Positions 32,033 through 40,018 of a stretch of DNA of 64,000 nucleotides are shown one piece after another. The stretch is taken from positions 101,386 to 165,385 of the forward strand of contig JAFVGI010000038.1 in assembly GCA_017475005.1 (NCBI GenBank), in the 5' to 3' direction. The stretch's first letter is position 1, and every line of letters begins with the position of its first letter. The notes beneath the pieces are model-generated. The model saw only the letters and a list, made by a program, of their open reading frames with translations, did not search any database and had not been told where the DNA came from. The translations under genes were made by a program, and so were the position numbers. Source of the DNA: Prevotella sp. (lineage in GTDB: Bacteria > Bacteroidota > Bacteroidia > Bacteroidales > Bacteroidaceae).

Positions 32033-34423
32033 TCACTTCATCGTATCAAGTTTCTTTTTGAACTCGGACAGGTTCTCGTCATCGGTCCAATTGAGGTGAT
32101 GCATATTGCCCTGCTTGTCGAAAAGACGATAGGTCGGATAGCCTGTCAGTCCGACATACTGCTCAATGGCATGCTGTTGGTCGGCAGGCAGGTTATAGTG
32201 AACGCAGTTGGGCTCTGTGAGATTATACTCCGCAATGACATTCTTCCACGACTGCTCAGGCGAATGGTTTGCCAGATAGAGATATACCATGTCGTAGTCC
32301 TTCAGCTCTGCCTTGAGTTCGTGCGCCTTGCTCAACTTGCGTTTGCATGGCGCACACCACGTTCCCCAGATGTCGAGATACACAATCTTACCCCGATACG
32401 GCTCGATAATCTTGGCGATGATAGCCTTGCCGTCGGTGAGGCCCTCCACGTCGGATGACGGATGGATGACAGAATTCACCGCCTCTGCCTTTTCCTTCAT
32501 CACCTGCTTGTAGTAGTTGTTCTTCTTGATGATGACATTCCTGAAGTAAGGCTCCTTGATGAGTGCGATATATGGCTCCATTTCCTCTGGTAGTGCACAT
32601 CTTTCGTGGTCAATATATTCGTTGAGAATCTGTGCGTGGTGAATGCTGTTGACGATTGGGTCGGTGACAAGCGAGTCGATGATGTCATTGGCAATACCTT
32701 GCTGTCCGCCGGCGCACAGTGTGCTCACCGCCTTTTGATAGTCATCACTCTCTTGGATTTTAACGACAGCATCGATATACTCCGTGTATTTCTCCTGAAT
32801 GCTGCTGATGGAATCCCTGAGCGTACGGCGGTCTGTTATCTGAGAATACAGGGTATAGATCTCTCTTCTCATCTTCTCAATCTGACTGATGGCGACATTG
32901 TCTTCCTCGCTAAGACGAAGCATACCTTTCGATGCAAGCCAAGGCAGGGCAGAGACTTCTCTCTGCAGCACATGTATTCGCGGGTCAGACTGTATATAGC
33001 ACTCGCGCTGGTATCTCAGCATCGAAGCCATTCCGCTAATGAGATTGACAGGCAGTGAAGTGTCAACGGCAGAGTGCTCTTCTACCCACTGCATGATGTC
33101 GGCTGGCAATACGCGGCTATAGGTATCATAGTGCATCATCAGCAGTGAGGAACAGACGCTTGTGCGATAATTCTCGCTTAAATAGTCACGATAGCGTTTG
33201 CTCATGTTGGGATGCTGAGCCAGGAAACCCTTGTACTTAGCCAGACACCGCTCATAACTGTTCATCCACTTCTGTGCCACGACCCTTACAGAGTCATCGC
33301 TAACAGGGTTATCAATGTATCCCATATAATCTACGCTCGGACTCTCCGCCTGCAATTCGTTCTGCAATCGGGCGTCATTACCCATAAAGAGTGTCTGCGA
33401 TGACTTGTAGTCTTTCAGCATGAAATATTTCTCGCCGGGAGTCAGTACAATGCTAACGCCGTCGAAAACTTCATTCTTGCCGGTGGTTCGTATAAGCAGG
33501 GAGACCCCCTGTGTGCCAACGAGCGGAACATTCAATTTGAAGCGTCCCAGAGAGTCGGTTTGAGTAGAGAAATGAGCATAGTCATCGACAGCTACGTCAC
33601 CATGAGATACCTCTACTGTCAGACTTTTTTTGAGAATCTCCTTAGGATACCTCAGCCAACCGCTCACAATGGCGTTTCCTTCCTTCAACTCTGGGCTGAA
33701 GGCCGTATCGTCGGCCACAGGATAGTCGGCAACAGAGGTGGCGGTAATAGCAGCGAGCGTCAGCTTCTTACCGCCAATCTTGAATACGCGCTTGCCGTCT
33801 TTCTCCTTGCCGATAGTGATGGCTGTCTTCTCATCGCCGGAGGATAGCACAACCTTCTTGTCCGACTTCTTGTCATACTGCCAGACCTTACTGTCATATA
33901 CGGCATAATCATTGAAGAGACTGATGACCCATTCACCCGTCTCTGTGTTGCTCCAGCTGCTGTTGAATAGCGACGCCTTCTTCTTGTATGCAGGGTCGGT
34001 GATGTCCCATATCTTGAAGTAGTTGCGTGCATAACCTTCGATAAGGTCAAACTGCCTGACATCTTGCGGCAATGGCTGAAAGTGGAGTGCCACGTCGGTC
34101 TTGCCAGACTTTGGAAGAGGGATATGCTTGTCAAGCGCAAGGTCTGTCTCGCCATCGCGTGTCTTATTTGCGCTGATGATGGGGTACGACTTGTCATCCT
34201 CCGTCATTAGCACAGTGCTCTTGCCGAAAGAGAACCATGCGTCAGGACGGTTCCTGACTGTGATGTGAAGCACCGTCTCGTCAGGACGGAACTCCACTTC
34301 GTTAACATCAAACTGAAATCCTTTAGGTACGTTACGATACCCCGGATTAGTCCAAACCTTCTGTCCCCATCCCGTCATTGCAACGAGGGCAAGGAGTGCG
34401 GTGATAATGATTTGCTTGTTCAT
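32033..34423 (-). CDS. Large exported protein with C-terminal TlpA-like thioredoxin domain
   Basis: A 796-aa exported protein. The signal peptide (about 1-21) ends TGWGQ. The first 250 residues are beta-rich, including a segment near 255-330 (AIVSGWLRYPKEILKKSLTVEV) resembling a carboxypeptidase-regulatory-like beta-sandwich. A long helical middle part (about 340-650) has no recognised family. The C-terminal thioredoxin-like domain has the redox motif WCAPC in YLDIWGTWCAPCKRK near residue 690 and a cis-Pro region GLTGYPTYRLF. It probably works in periplasmic disulfide exchange. It begins 10 bp after the stop of another TlpA-like gene, so both share an operon. Confidence 0.82.
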   Translation of the reverse strand: MNKQIIITALLALVAMTGWGQKVWTNPGYRNVPKGFQFDVNEVEFRPDETVLHITVRNRPDAWFSFGKSTVLMTEDDKSYPIISANKTRDGETDLALDKHIPLPKSGKTDVALHFQPLPQDVRQFDLIEGYARNYFKIWDITDPAYKKKASLFNSSWSNTETGEWVISLFNDYAVYDSKVWQYDKKSDKKVVLSSGDEKTAITIGKEKDGKRVFKIGGKKLTLAAITATSVADYPVADDTAFSPELKEGNAIVSGWLRYPKEILKKSLTVEVSHGDVAVDDYAHFSTQTDSLGRFKLNVPLVGTQGVSLLIRTTGKNEVFDGVSIVLTPGEKYFMLKDYKSSQTLFMGNDARLQNELQAESPSVDYMGYIDNPVSDDSVRVVAQKWMNSYERCLAKYKGFLAQHPNMSKRYRDYLSENYRTSVCSSLLMMHYDTYSRVLPADIMQWVEEHSAVDTSLPVNLISGMASMLRYQRECYIQSDPRIHVLQREVSALPWLASKGMLRLSEEDNVAISQIEKMRREIYTLYSQITDRRTLRDSISSIQEKYTEYIDAVVKIQESDDYQKAVSTLCAGGQQGIANDIIDSLVTDPIVNSIHHAQILNEYIDHERCALPEEMEPYIALIKEPYFRNVIIKKNNYYKQVMKEKAEAVNSVIHPSSDVEGLTDGKAIIAKIIEPYRGKIVYLDIWGTWCAPCKRKLSKAHELKAELKDYDMVYLYLANHSPEQSWKNVIAEYNLTEPNCVHYNLPADQQHAIEQYVGLTGYPTYRLFDKQGNMHHLNWTDDENLSEFKKKLDTMK

Positions 34424-34433
34424 TTATTCTATT

Positions 34434-35726
34434 CTATTCTATGTTTAGTGCTTTCTTGATGAGTGGCTCCAGTTCCTCGGCATCGGTGGAAGTGGAGAGG
34501 ATGGTGCCGTCGCGGTCAATGAGGTACATGGCACCGCCGGCATTGTCAGCTCCGTTCTTGCGCCACACACCGTTCTCGTCGTTCATTTCCAACAGGCTCT
34601 GCCAGGGGTAGCCGTCCTTCTTCACTGCATTTTCCATCGCTTGGCGGTTACGCTCACGGGCAATGGCGATGACGGTGAAGCCTTTGTCCTTGTATCGCTC
34701 ATAGACAGGAATCATGGCCTTGCTATGCCGACGGCAAGGGCCGCACCACGACGCCCAGAGGTCTATGAGTGTTACCTTGCCTTTCGTGAGGGTGGAAATA
34801 GGCACGAGCTGGCCGTCGTTGTTGCGCACAGTGTAGTCGATGTAGGGCTTGCCTGGCTGTAGGCGGTAGGCCGTCTCAGCAGTGGCAATCTGGTCGTGAA
34901 CGGGATGGTCAGGATAGTAATTGATGAGTTTGTCATGATAGAGCGTCAAGTACGGTTCCCACTGCGACGGATTGAATTTCACATAGATATGCGCCCGTTT
35001 GAGTACGCGGATGGCATCGAGCACATCGTATAGCGTCCAAAGCATGGGGTGCTCTGCGTCGTAGGCAAAGCGGAAGGGAACCAAGTCGGCGGTAATGCTG
35101 TCGCGACGCTGTTTCAACTGCCAGCCAGCGTCGGTATATCTTGCGCGTTCATTCTGCATATAGTAATCGTACACTTGACGGATAGAATCGACATACGTCT
35201 GCGGCAGACTATCCACATTCAAAGATCGTGCCTTGGTAACAGTGGATATGAAGCCCGCATTGTAGAACTCCGCCCTGCGGCTCTCGTCGTCTATCTGATT
35301 GTCTATAACCTCGACGGGATTCCGGAAGCGCACGTCCTCGATGCTGTCCTTCACCGCGTGTTTACGGCCTTCCTCGCCACTGGTAACAATACGTGGCCTC
35401 TTGTCTTTATACATCGTGACATTCACGTTGCAGTTCTCGGCGATGAACTTGCCCGTGAAGCTGCGTCCCGTCTCATATTGCTTCAAGAAGAATACCTCAT
35501 AGAGTTTTGGGAAGTCAGTCTCGATGTCGTAAGTGAAATGTCTGTCCTTGGCTTTCACGTGAAGGCGTGGCTCGTCCACCACGCGCAGGTCTGTCCCTGC
35601 CTCGCAGATGATGATTTCGTTGCCCCATGCATCGGTCTCCAATGTTCCCTCGACGTGGCATTTCACTTGTCCCCATCCTGTCATTGCGACGAGGGCAAAC
35701 AGTGCGGTTATGATTGTTTTCTTCAT
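34434..35726 (-). CDS. TlpA family thiol-disulfide oxidoreductase with N-terminal DUF4369-like domain
   Basis: A 430-aa exported protein: signal peptide MKKTIITALFALVAMTGWGQ, then a beta-rich domain (residues about 25-110) with the order of DUF4369 (VEGTLETDAWGNEIII), a helical linker, and a C-terminal TlpA/ResA-like domain. The redox site is WASWCGPCRR near residue 325, followed by FTVIAIARER and an AMYLIDRDGTI cis-Pro region. Such proteins reduce periplasmic disulfides. It is the first gene of a two-gene minus-strand operon. The upstream region holds a diverged copy of the sigma-type element and three 14-bp near-palindromes at 22-bp spacing. Confidence 0.87.
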   Translation of the reverse strand: MKKTIITALFALVAMTGWGQVKCHVEGTLETDAWGNEIIICEAGTDLRVVDEPRLHVKAKDRHFTYDIETDFPKLYEVFFLKQYETGRSFTGKFIAENCNVNVTMYKDKRPRIVTSGEEGRKHAVKDSIEDVRFRNPVEVIDNQIDDESRRAEFYNAGFISTVTKARSLNVDSLPQTYVDSIRQVYDYYMQNERARYTDAGWQLKQRRDSITADLVPFRFAYDAEHPMLWTLYDVLDAIRVLKRAHIYVKFNPSQWEPYLTLYHDKLINYYPDHPVHDQIATAETAYRLQPGKPYIDYTVRNNDGQLVPISTLTKGKVTLIDLWASWCGPCRRHSKAMIPVYERYKDKGFTVIAIARERNRQAMENAVKKDGYPWQSLLEMNDENGVWRKNGADNAGGAMYLIDRDGTILSTSTDAEELEPLIKKALNIE

Positions 35727-35756
35727 TTTTTAATATCCTCCCTTTTATCTCCTTGC

Positions 35757-35794
35757 TATATATACATACGCAGAATAGTTCTATTTATTGTAAT
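35757..35794 (-). promoter_or_regulatory. Diverged third copy of the sigma-type promoter element
   Basis: TATATATACA (35757-35766) and ATTGTAAT (35787-35794) match the ends of the 34-bp element, with a spacer 4 bp longer. It is 31 bp before the TlpA-like ATG. Confidence 0.35.
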
Positions 35795-35852
35795 CTGGTG
35801 CGCGCCAGTTCTCAAGTTGGTGCGCGCCAATTCCTAAGTTGGTGCGCGCCAA
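35795..35852. repeat. Three 14-bp near-palindromes at exact 22-bp period
   Basis: CTGGTGCGCGCCAG (35795-35808), TTGGTGCGCGCCAA (35817-35830) and the same again (35839-35852). Each has one mismatched pair. Equal 22-bp spacing puts them on one face of the helix, like an operator set upstream of the TlpA operon. Confidence 0.85.
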
Positions 35853-35900
35853 TTATTTAATCGGACGTGGTCAGTTGCTTTTTATACACCAACTGCTATA

Positions 35901-37322
35901 TCACAGTTTCCCTATTTCCTTTATATATTTCTCGGTTAGCTTGCTGATGTAATCCTGAGCTGTTTTTGCAGACTTTGGCAGGACTCCCACTTTCTTGTAC
36001 AACTCCGCGTAACCTTTGTTCTGTTTGGTGTAGAAATCCAGAATTGCTGAGTAAATGGCTTGCATTCCTTCACGTTTAGAAGCTTGTTCTTCGGGAGAAG
36101 CTTCGATGGAACTCATATATTTAATGAGTTCCTGAAAATTTCCATCCACTTCTTTGTTGAGTTTTATGATTTGCTTGAAGTAATTGTCCGAACCTTCAAG
36201 AGACCGCATATCGACGAAAGGCTTCAGGCTTTCGTATATGGCTTTCATGCCTTTCATCTGTGCTTCTATGGCAGTCCACATCATCATAATCTTTACCATC
36301 TGTTCTGTCGTCGGTTTGAATTCTGATGCGCGATGAACGTTTTCTGCTGGCAGTATAGTGTCAATCTCTACTTTGTCCAGAACCTTTATGTCATCAATTC
36401 CTTGTCTTTGCCGTCTGTTCAGCAGGCTCTTTCCGGAATTGCGTCCTACGCGGCGCTCGTAGTCTCTGTCTTCGTCATAGTAGCCGTTATGTACTGTGAT
36501 GCGGTATGTCTCGCCAGGCACGAAGTCGAGGTTTATCCATGCAGAGCACAGCGAGCCGTCAGGGAAGATGCAACGCAGGCGTCCAACGACTGGATGGTCC
36601 AGTTCCGTCTGCCATTCGAAGCGTTTGTTTATGACAGGCACACAAGCTACATAGTCGTCATCGCCGATGTTTTCCAGTTCCTCGGCAGAGTTGGCAATGT
36701 AGATATTGTAGAGTGAGTCCTTGATGTCAGCATCCACTCTGCCCTCAATCTTAAACGTCTTCTTCGAAGTCTCCAGTTCCTTCTCATAGATGTCGGGACG
36801 CAGGGAGGTAACCATATATACGGTGCCTTTTATCTCGTCCGTACGCTCCCACACGATGGCATAGGCGTCACGCAGCTGAGGATTCTCAGGGTTCTTGCAG
36901 CACATAAACCACATCTCCTGTTCTTTTTTGGTACGGATATGCAGCGAACTGTTCTTCTCGCTGTTGTTGGTAATGACATTCAACAGTAAATATTCTGTGC
37001 TGCCTGGCTGGGCATGCAGGAATTGATAAGACAGCGGCTCGTCTTTCTGAAAGCAAGTGGCAAGTGGCTTCAACAGGTTGTTCTGCTGATTATTTGCCGG
37101 ACAGTTGAAAGGCACAATCCTCATGCTTGACTCGATGCCACCCGTATTGGGATTGCGGTTGACAGAGTACACTTGGCCCTCGTCATTTCCATATTTATTG
37201 ATAATGGCGTTCAGGGCGGCAATGACGCTTTCAGGCTTCTTTGTGTTATTTGCCTTCTGCTGGGCACTAACGGTTGTTATAACGCTGCAAGCAATGAGCA
37301 GCAAGGTGAGTAACTTTTTCAT
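35901..37322 (-). CDS. Exported protein of unknown function in ECF sigma operon
   Basis: About 473 aa from the ATG at 37322, where a good signal peptide starts (MKKLLTLLLIACSVITTVSAQ); the frame is open 75 bp further but that would run into the anti-sigma stop region. A beta-rich domain at about residues 185-320 (FKIEGRVDADIKDSLYNIYI and YRITVHNGYYD) is similar in plan to DUF4369. The C-terminal 130 residues are helical and probably coiled. No catalytic motif is recognised. It starts 15 bp after the anti-sigma-like gene, the third member of the operon. It may be the surface or periplasmic output of this regulatory system. Confidence 0.75.
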   Translation of the reverse strand: MKKLLTLLLIACSVITTVSAQQKANNTKKPESVIAALNAIINKYGNDEGQVYSVNRNPNTGGIESSMRIVPFNCPANNQQNNLLKPLATCFQKDEPLSYQFLHAQPGSTEYLLLNVITNNSEKNSSLHIRTKKEQEMWFMCCKNPENPQLRDAYAIVWERTDEIKGTVYMVTSLRPDIYEKELETSKKTFKIEGRVDADIKDSLYNIYIANSAEELENIGDDDYVACVPVINKRFEWQTELDHPVVGRLRCIFPDGSLCSAWINLDFVPGETYRITVHNGYYDEDRDYERRVGRNSGKSLLNRRQRQGIDDIKVLDKVEIDTILPAENVHRASEFKPTTEQMVKIMMMWTAIEAQMKGMKAIYESLKPFVDMRSLEGSDNYFKQIIKLNKEVDGNFQELIKYMSSIEASPEEQASKREGMQAIYSAILDFYTKQNKGYAELYKKVGVLPKSAKTAQDYISKLTEKYIKEIGKL

Positions 37323-37336
37323 AATATTGTTGTTTT

Positions 37337-38023
37337 TTATTTTTGTGCAGTTTGTTGTAAATGATGGTTTGCAATCTCCAGTTCCAGTTCCACCCATTTC
37401 AGGTATGCCTCGTTAGCCTGTTTCTTCATGAGTGCTATTTCCTCCGGAGTATATTGATAGTTCTCAGGTCGGGTGATAGGTATGTCTCTTTCTGTCAGCA
37501 TCTTTGGCTTCAGCTGCTCGTGGTTTCGCATCACTTCCACCTCCTTCGCTTCCGCTTCTGTCGTTTCTGCCGGCATTGTGTCCGCTGACGTTGTGACAGG
37601 CATCACTGTTGTTGCAGGAACCTGCTTTGGTGCCTTTGGACTTTCATACACCTTCGCCTTTGGTGTTGTCTCAGCTGCAGCTATTGTCTTCGGTTCTTCC
37701 GTTATTGTCACCTCTGACTTTTTATTCGTCTGTTTCTTTTCTGTCTGTGCTACAGTCGGCTGCGAAGGCATCACCCCGTCGTGACTCTCTCTTGGCGGCA
37801 TCAGCAGCACTACCATGATGGCAGCTACACAGGCGGCAGCAATCCAGGGCCATATCACCCTCCGTGTCTTTGCCGGCTTTGCTGGCACCTCTTCCTTTAT
37901 GCGCTGCATCAGTCTGTCGTTCAGGTCGGCAGGCATAGGGGGTATTTTCTCCTCCCGTTGGCGGACGGCCTTGCGAAGGGTGTTGTCAGTTTTCAGTATT
38001 CTGTCAAAATCTTTTTCGTTCAT
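37337..38023 (-). CDS. Probable anti-sigma factor (single-pass membrane protein)
   Basis: A 228-aa protein with an N-terminal cytoplasmic segment of about 55 residues (MNEKDFDRILKTDNTLR onward), one membrane helix at about 58-78 (VIWPWIAAACVAAIMVVLLM) and a low-complexity periplasmic part rich in Thr, Lys, Pro and Glu. A helical end (ANEAYLKWVELELEIANHHL) follows. It overlaps the ECF sigma gene by 4 bp. Position and topology fit an anti-sigma factor, but no zinc-binding anti-sigma (ZAS) motif is visible, so the assignment is by context. The RseP in this window could be involved in its degradation. Confidence 0.68.
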   Translation of the reverse strand: MNEKDFDRILKTDNTLRKAVRQREEKIPPMPADLNDRLMQRIKEEVPAKPAKTRRVIWPWIAAACVAAIMVVLLMPPRESHDGVMPSQPTVAQTEKKQTNKKSEVTITEEPKTIAAAETTPKAKVYESPKAPKQVPATTVMPVTTSADTMPAETTEAEAKEVEVMRNHEQLKPKMLTERDIPITRPENYQYTPEEIALMKKQANEAYLKWVELELEIANHHLQQTAQK

Positions 38024-38562
38024 AGGTGGGTTGTTTTAATAATCTGGTAAAGTTTTTTGCGTATCCGGCACAACTGTGAGCCGACGGTAGAAGGAATAGA
38101 GCCTGTAACGTAGGCAATGTCTGCAAGGCTCATGTCGTCATAGTAAAACATCGTCACGATGGCCTGTTCATGTGGTGGCAACTTCTCCAGCGCTTTCTCC
38201 AGGGCCTCTATTGTCTGGCTGTCGTGGATATCCTCTTCTCGTGTCTCGTCTATATTGCCGAGGTTCATGTCCTTCTCGTCCATGTAAACGATGTTCGGAT
38301 GCCGTCGTCGGACGAAGTTCAGCGCCTCGTGGTAGGCAATGCGGTTAATCCAGGTAGCGAGCGATGCCTTCTTGCTGTCATAACTCCCGATGCCCTGCAG
38401 AGCTTTTACAAACACATCCTGATAGACCTCCTCAGCATCCTCCTGCTGCACCACTATACGTCGCACCATCTGGAAGACACCATACCCATAGTCATTAACC
38501 AGCCGTTGGCAAGCATTACGCTCGCCCCTTCGCAGCTGTTCTATGAATATGTTCTCTGTCAC
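38020..38562 (-). CDS. RNA polymerase ECF sigma factor
   Basis: A 180-aa sigma-70 family protein of the extracytoplasmic-function class. Region 2 is at about residues 10-80 (AEEVYQDVFVKALQGIGSYD and ATWINRIAYHEALN). Region 4 at about 120-172 has the helix-turn-helix (LPPHEQAIVTMFYYDDMSLADIAYVTGS then TVGSQLCRIRKKL). Regions 1.1, 3 are absent as in ECF factors. Its own upstream region has a 34-bp element repeated elsewhere in the window, a candidate autoregulatory promoter. The 3' end overlaps the anti-sigma-like gene by 4 bp. Confidence 0.95.
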   Translation of the reverse strand: MTENIFIEQLRRGERNACQRLVNDYGYGVFQMVRRIVVQQEDAEEVYQDVFVKALQGIGSYDSKKASLATWINRIAYHEALNFVRRRHPNIVYMDEKDMNLGNIDETREEDIHDSQTIEALEKALEKLPPHEQAIVTMFYYDDMSLADIAYVTGSIPSTVGSQLCRIRKKLYQIIKTTHL

Positions 38563-38608
38563 CTTTTTATATATTTATAATTATGCGCATTGCGTCTCAC
38601 CTCTCACT

Positions 38609-38642
38609 TATATATACACCCAAAATGAAAAAACATTGCAAT
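38609..38642 (-). promoter_or_regulatory. 34-bp promoter-like element before the ECF sigma operon, copy 1
   Basis: On the minus strand ATTGCAATG, spacer, GGGTGTATATATA, ending 47 bp before the sigma ATG. 31/34 identity with 31859-31892. The -35/-10-like layout does not resemble the housekeeping TTTG/TAnnTTTG pattern, which suggests use by an alternative sigma. Confidence 0.6.
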
Positions 38643-38687
38643 TACAACAAAAAAAAACATTTTTTCCTGATTTGCAAAAGTAATTTC

Positions 38688-39290
38688 TTATCGGGGTTGG
38701 AAATATATGGTATCTGAGGTTTGACCTTTCTTGTTGCGCAAGAAGGCATAACAGTGTAGCGTATTAGCACGCCAGGTTTCGGGAATTACAGCAGTAATGA
38801 CCCCGTCACTGCGCCTTACATAGAGTGCCAGTCCTCCCTCCTGAAGTTCCGGACAATATATGAAGAGGTGAAAAGTGTCTGCCGCATCCTTCGAGGTACC
38901 ATAGCTGTCGAAAGTCACCTTCAGCACTCCGTTCCCGTCCATCTGCGCAGACGTTATCTCAGCCGAAGGGACAGAGCCGTAGCTGACAGCAATTCCGGGA
39001 TAGTCGATGCCGTTTTCGTTATAACGGTCCTTATTAATTTTCTTGAAGACACAATGGGTGTTGAGTTTCTCGCGCATTGCCTTCCAATGCAGACCTATGA
39101 GGTGGGCAGCCTTCATCTTTGATGAGAGACGCGAAATCTCAGCGAAGGCATTACGATGTCCCTGCTGGGCCTCTGTCCGAGGATTAGCCACACTCTCCGG
39201 CCTACGCCTTGTATATGGCCTGCCATTCCACGAACTATGTATTTCATTACCGAGCTTTCCGCTCAAATTTCCGTTTTTCTTTGTTGCCAC
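38688..39290 (-). CDS. DUF6266-like protein
   Basis: A 200-aa protein without signal peptide. The opening KKNGNLSGKLGNEIHSSWNGRPYTRRRPESVANPRTEAQ is the hallmark of DUF6266, a Bacteroidota family of unknown role with a conserved G-K-x-G...N-G-R-x-Y start and a beta-sandwich C-terminus (LYVRRSDGVITAVIPETW here). It is monocistronic. A consensus promoter at 39733-39764 implies a leader of about 440 nt containing long 7-bp and 11-bp repeat arrays, which is unusual. The function is unknown. Confidence 0.72.
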   Translation of the reverse strand: MATKKNGNLSGKLGNEIHSSWNGRPYTRRRPESVANPRTEAQQGHRNAFAEISRLSSKMKAAHLIGLHWKAMREKLNTHCVFKKINKDRYNENGIDYPGIAVSYGSVPSAEITSAQMDGNGVLKVTFDSYGTSKDAADTFHLFIYCPELQEGGLALYVRRSDGVITAVIPETWRANTLHCYAFLRNKKGQTSDTIYFQPR

Positions 39291-39305
39291 AACTTTTATA
39301 ATTTT

Positions 39306-39373
39306 GAATTAAGAATTAAGAATTTTGATGTATCGGCTTTGCCGAGGTGGAGGTTTGAAGGTGGAAGTTGGAA
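39306..39373. repeat. Heptanucleotide tandem repeats before the DUF6266-like gene
   Basis: Three GAATTAA-type units (39306-39326) and four GGTGGAA/GTTTGAA-type units (39346-39373), both with period 7. Confidence 0.8.
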
Positions 39374-39463
39374 GCACCTCGCACATTATACTTCTTACTT
39401 CGTAATCGCGCAAGCGACACATCGTACCTTCTACCTCGTACGTCTTTCTTTATACTCCGCAAT

Positions 39464-39659
39464 GAGTCCCATCTGAGTCCTGCCTGTGTCCCACGTGTGT
39501 CCCACGTATGAGCAGGAGTTACATAGAAGTTGCATGGGAGTTATGTAGGAATTCCATCGGAGTTGCGTTAGAGTTGCGTTAGAGTTGCTTCGGAATTACC
39601 TCAGAGTTGCAATAGACTTGGTATAGAGTTGGTATAGGGTTGGTATAGAGTTGATATAG
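39464..39659. repeat. 11-bp-period degenerate tandem array, about 17 units
   Basis: Units such as AGTTGCGTTAG (39561-39571 and 39572-39582) and AGTTGGTATAG repeat every 11 bp. The first four have GAGTCCCATCT/GTGTCCCACGT sequence, then after one 9-bp unit the AGTTGNNNNAG form runs 13 times. The period equals about one helical turn and is not a codon multiple. Confidence 0.85.
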
Positions 39660-39732
39660 ATTTTGTTGGGGATAGTAAGGGAGTATTTTTTGTTTCTCAA
39701 TACGAAGTCGTATTGCGTATGCTTTTCTGCTG

Positions 39733-39764
39733 CAAAGATACGATTAAGTTATGAGAAATACAAA
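39733..39764 (-). promoter_or_regulatory. Promoter of the DUF6266-like gene
   Basis: Minus strand TTTG (39761-39764), 20-bp spacer, TATCTTTG (39733-39740). Transcription would pass through the 11-bp array before reaching the ATG at 39290. Confidence 0.65.
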
Positions 39765-39868
39765 TAAAAATAAGAAAATTTTTAATTTTATTTGTATTTC
39801 CATGACGGAAGTACCTTGGACAAATGTCAAAGTTACATTTTTTTTGTTTTTCTGCAAGAAAAATGCAG

Positions 39869-39905
39869 AAAAAACATTGCCCCCACGAGATTTCTCTCGC
39901 AGGGG
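39869..39905 (-). terminator. Terminator of the GH3 gene
   Basis: On the minus strand a CCCC...CGAGA-GAAA-TCTCG...GGGG stem (39880-39905) is followed shortly by six T. It lies about 115 bp after the GH3 stop. Confidence 0.65.
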
Positions 39906-39924
39906 CAGGGGTCTGTATTCTTAT

Positions 39925-39957
39925 GAGTGGAAAAGGAGTGAGAGAGGAGTGGAAGTC
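39925..39957. repeat. Three 11-bp units of GAGTGNNANAG type
   Basis: GAGTGGAAAAG, GAGTGAGAGAG and GAGTGGAAGTC follow one another directly, between the GH3 terminator and stop. Confidence 0.7.
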
Positions 39958-40018
39958 TTCACCAATGTAAGTAGTAGGAACATGAAAGAAAATTTCAAAC
40001 TCTTCATAACTAATATAT

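Larger units (their letters stand above)
39291..40018. other. Repeat-rich intergenic region / long leader of the DUF6266-like gene
   Basis: No gene over 728 bp. From the left: heptamers GAATTAA (39306-39326); heptamers GGTGGAA-like (39346-39373); further ACTTC/ACCTT-rich heptamer-like tracts to about 39450; a long 11-bp-period array (39464-39659); a consensus minus-strand promoter (39733-39764); a terminator for the GH3 gene (39869-39905); and three more 11-bp units (39925-39957). Confidence 0.75.

Noticed and set aside
35795-35852. Reading the 22-bp repeats as a short peptide gene
   Set aside because: One minus-strand frame is open for about 24 codons, but the period is not a codon multiple, no good start is present, and near-palindromic symmetry fits a DNA site better.
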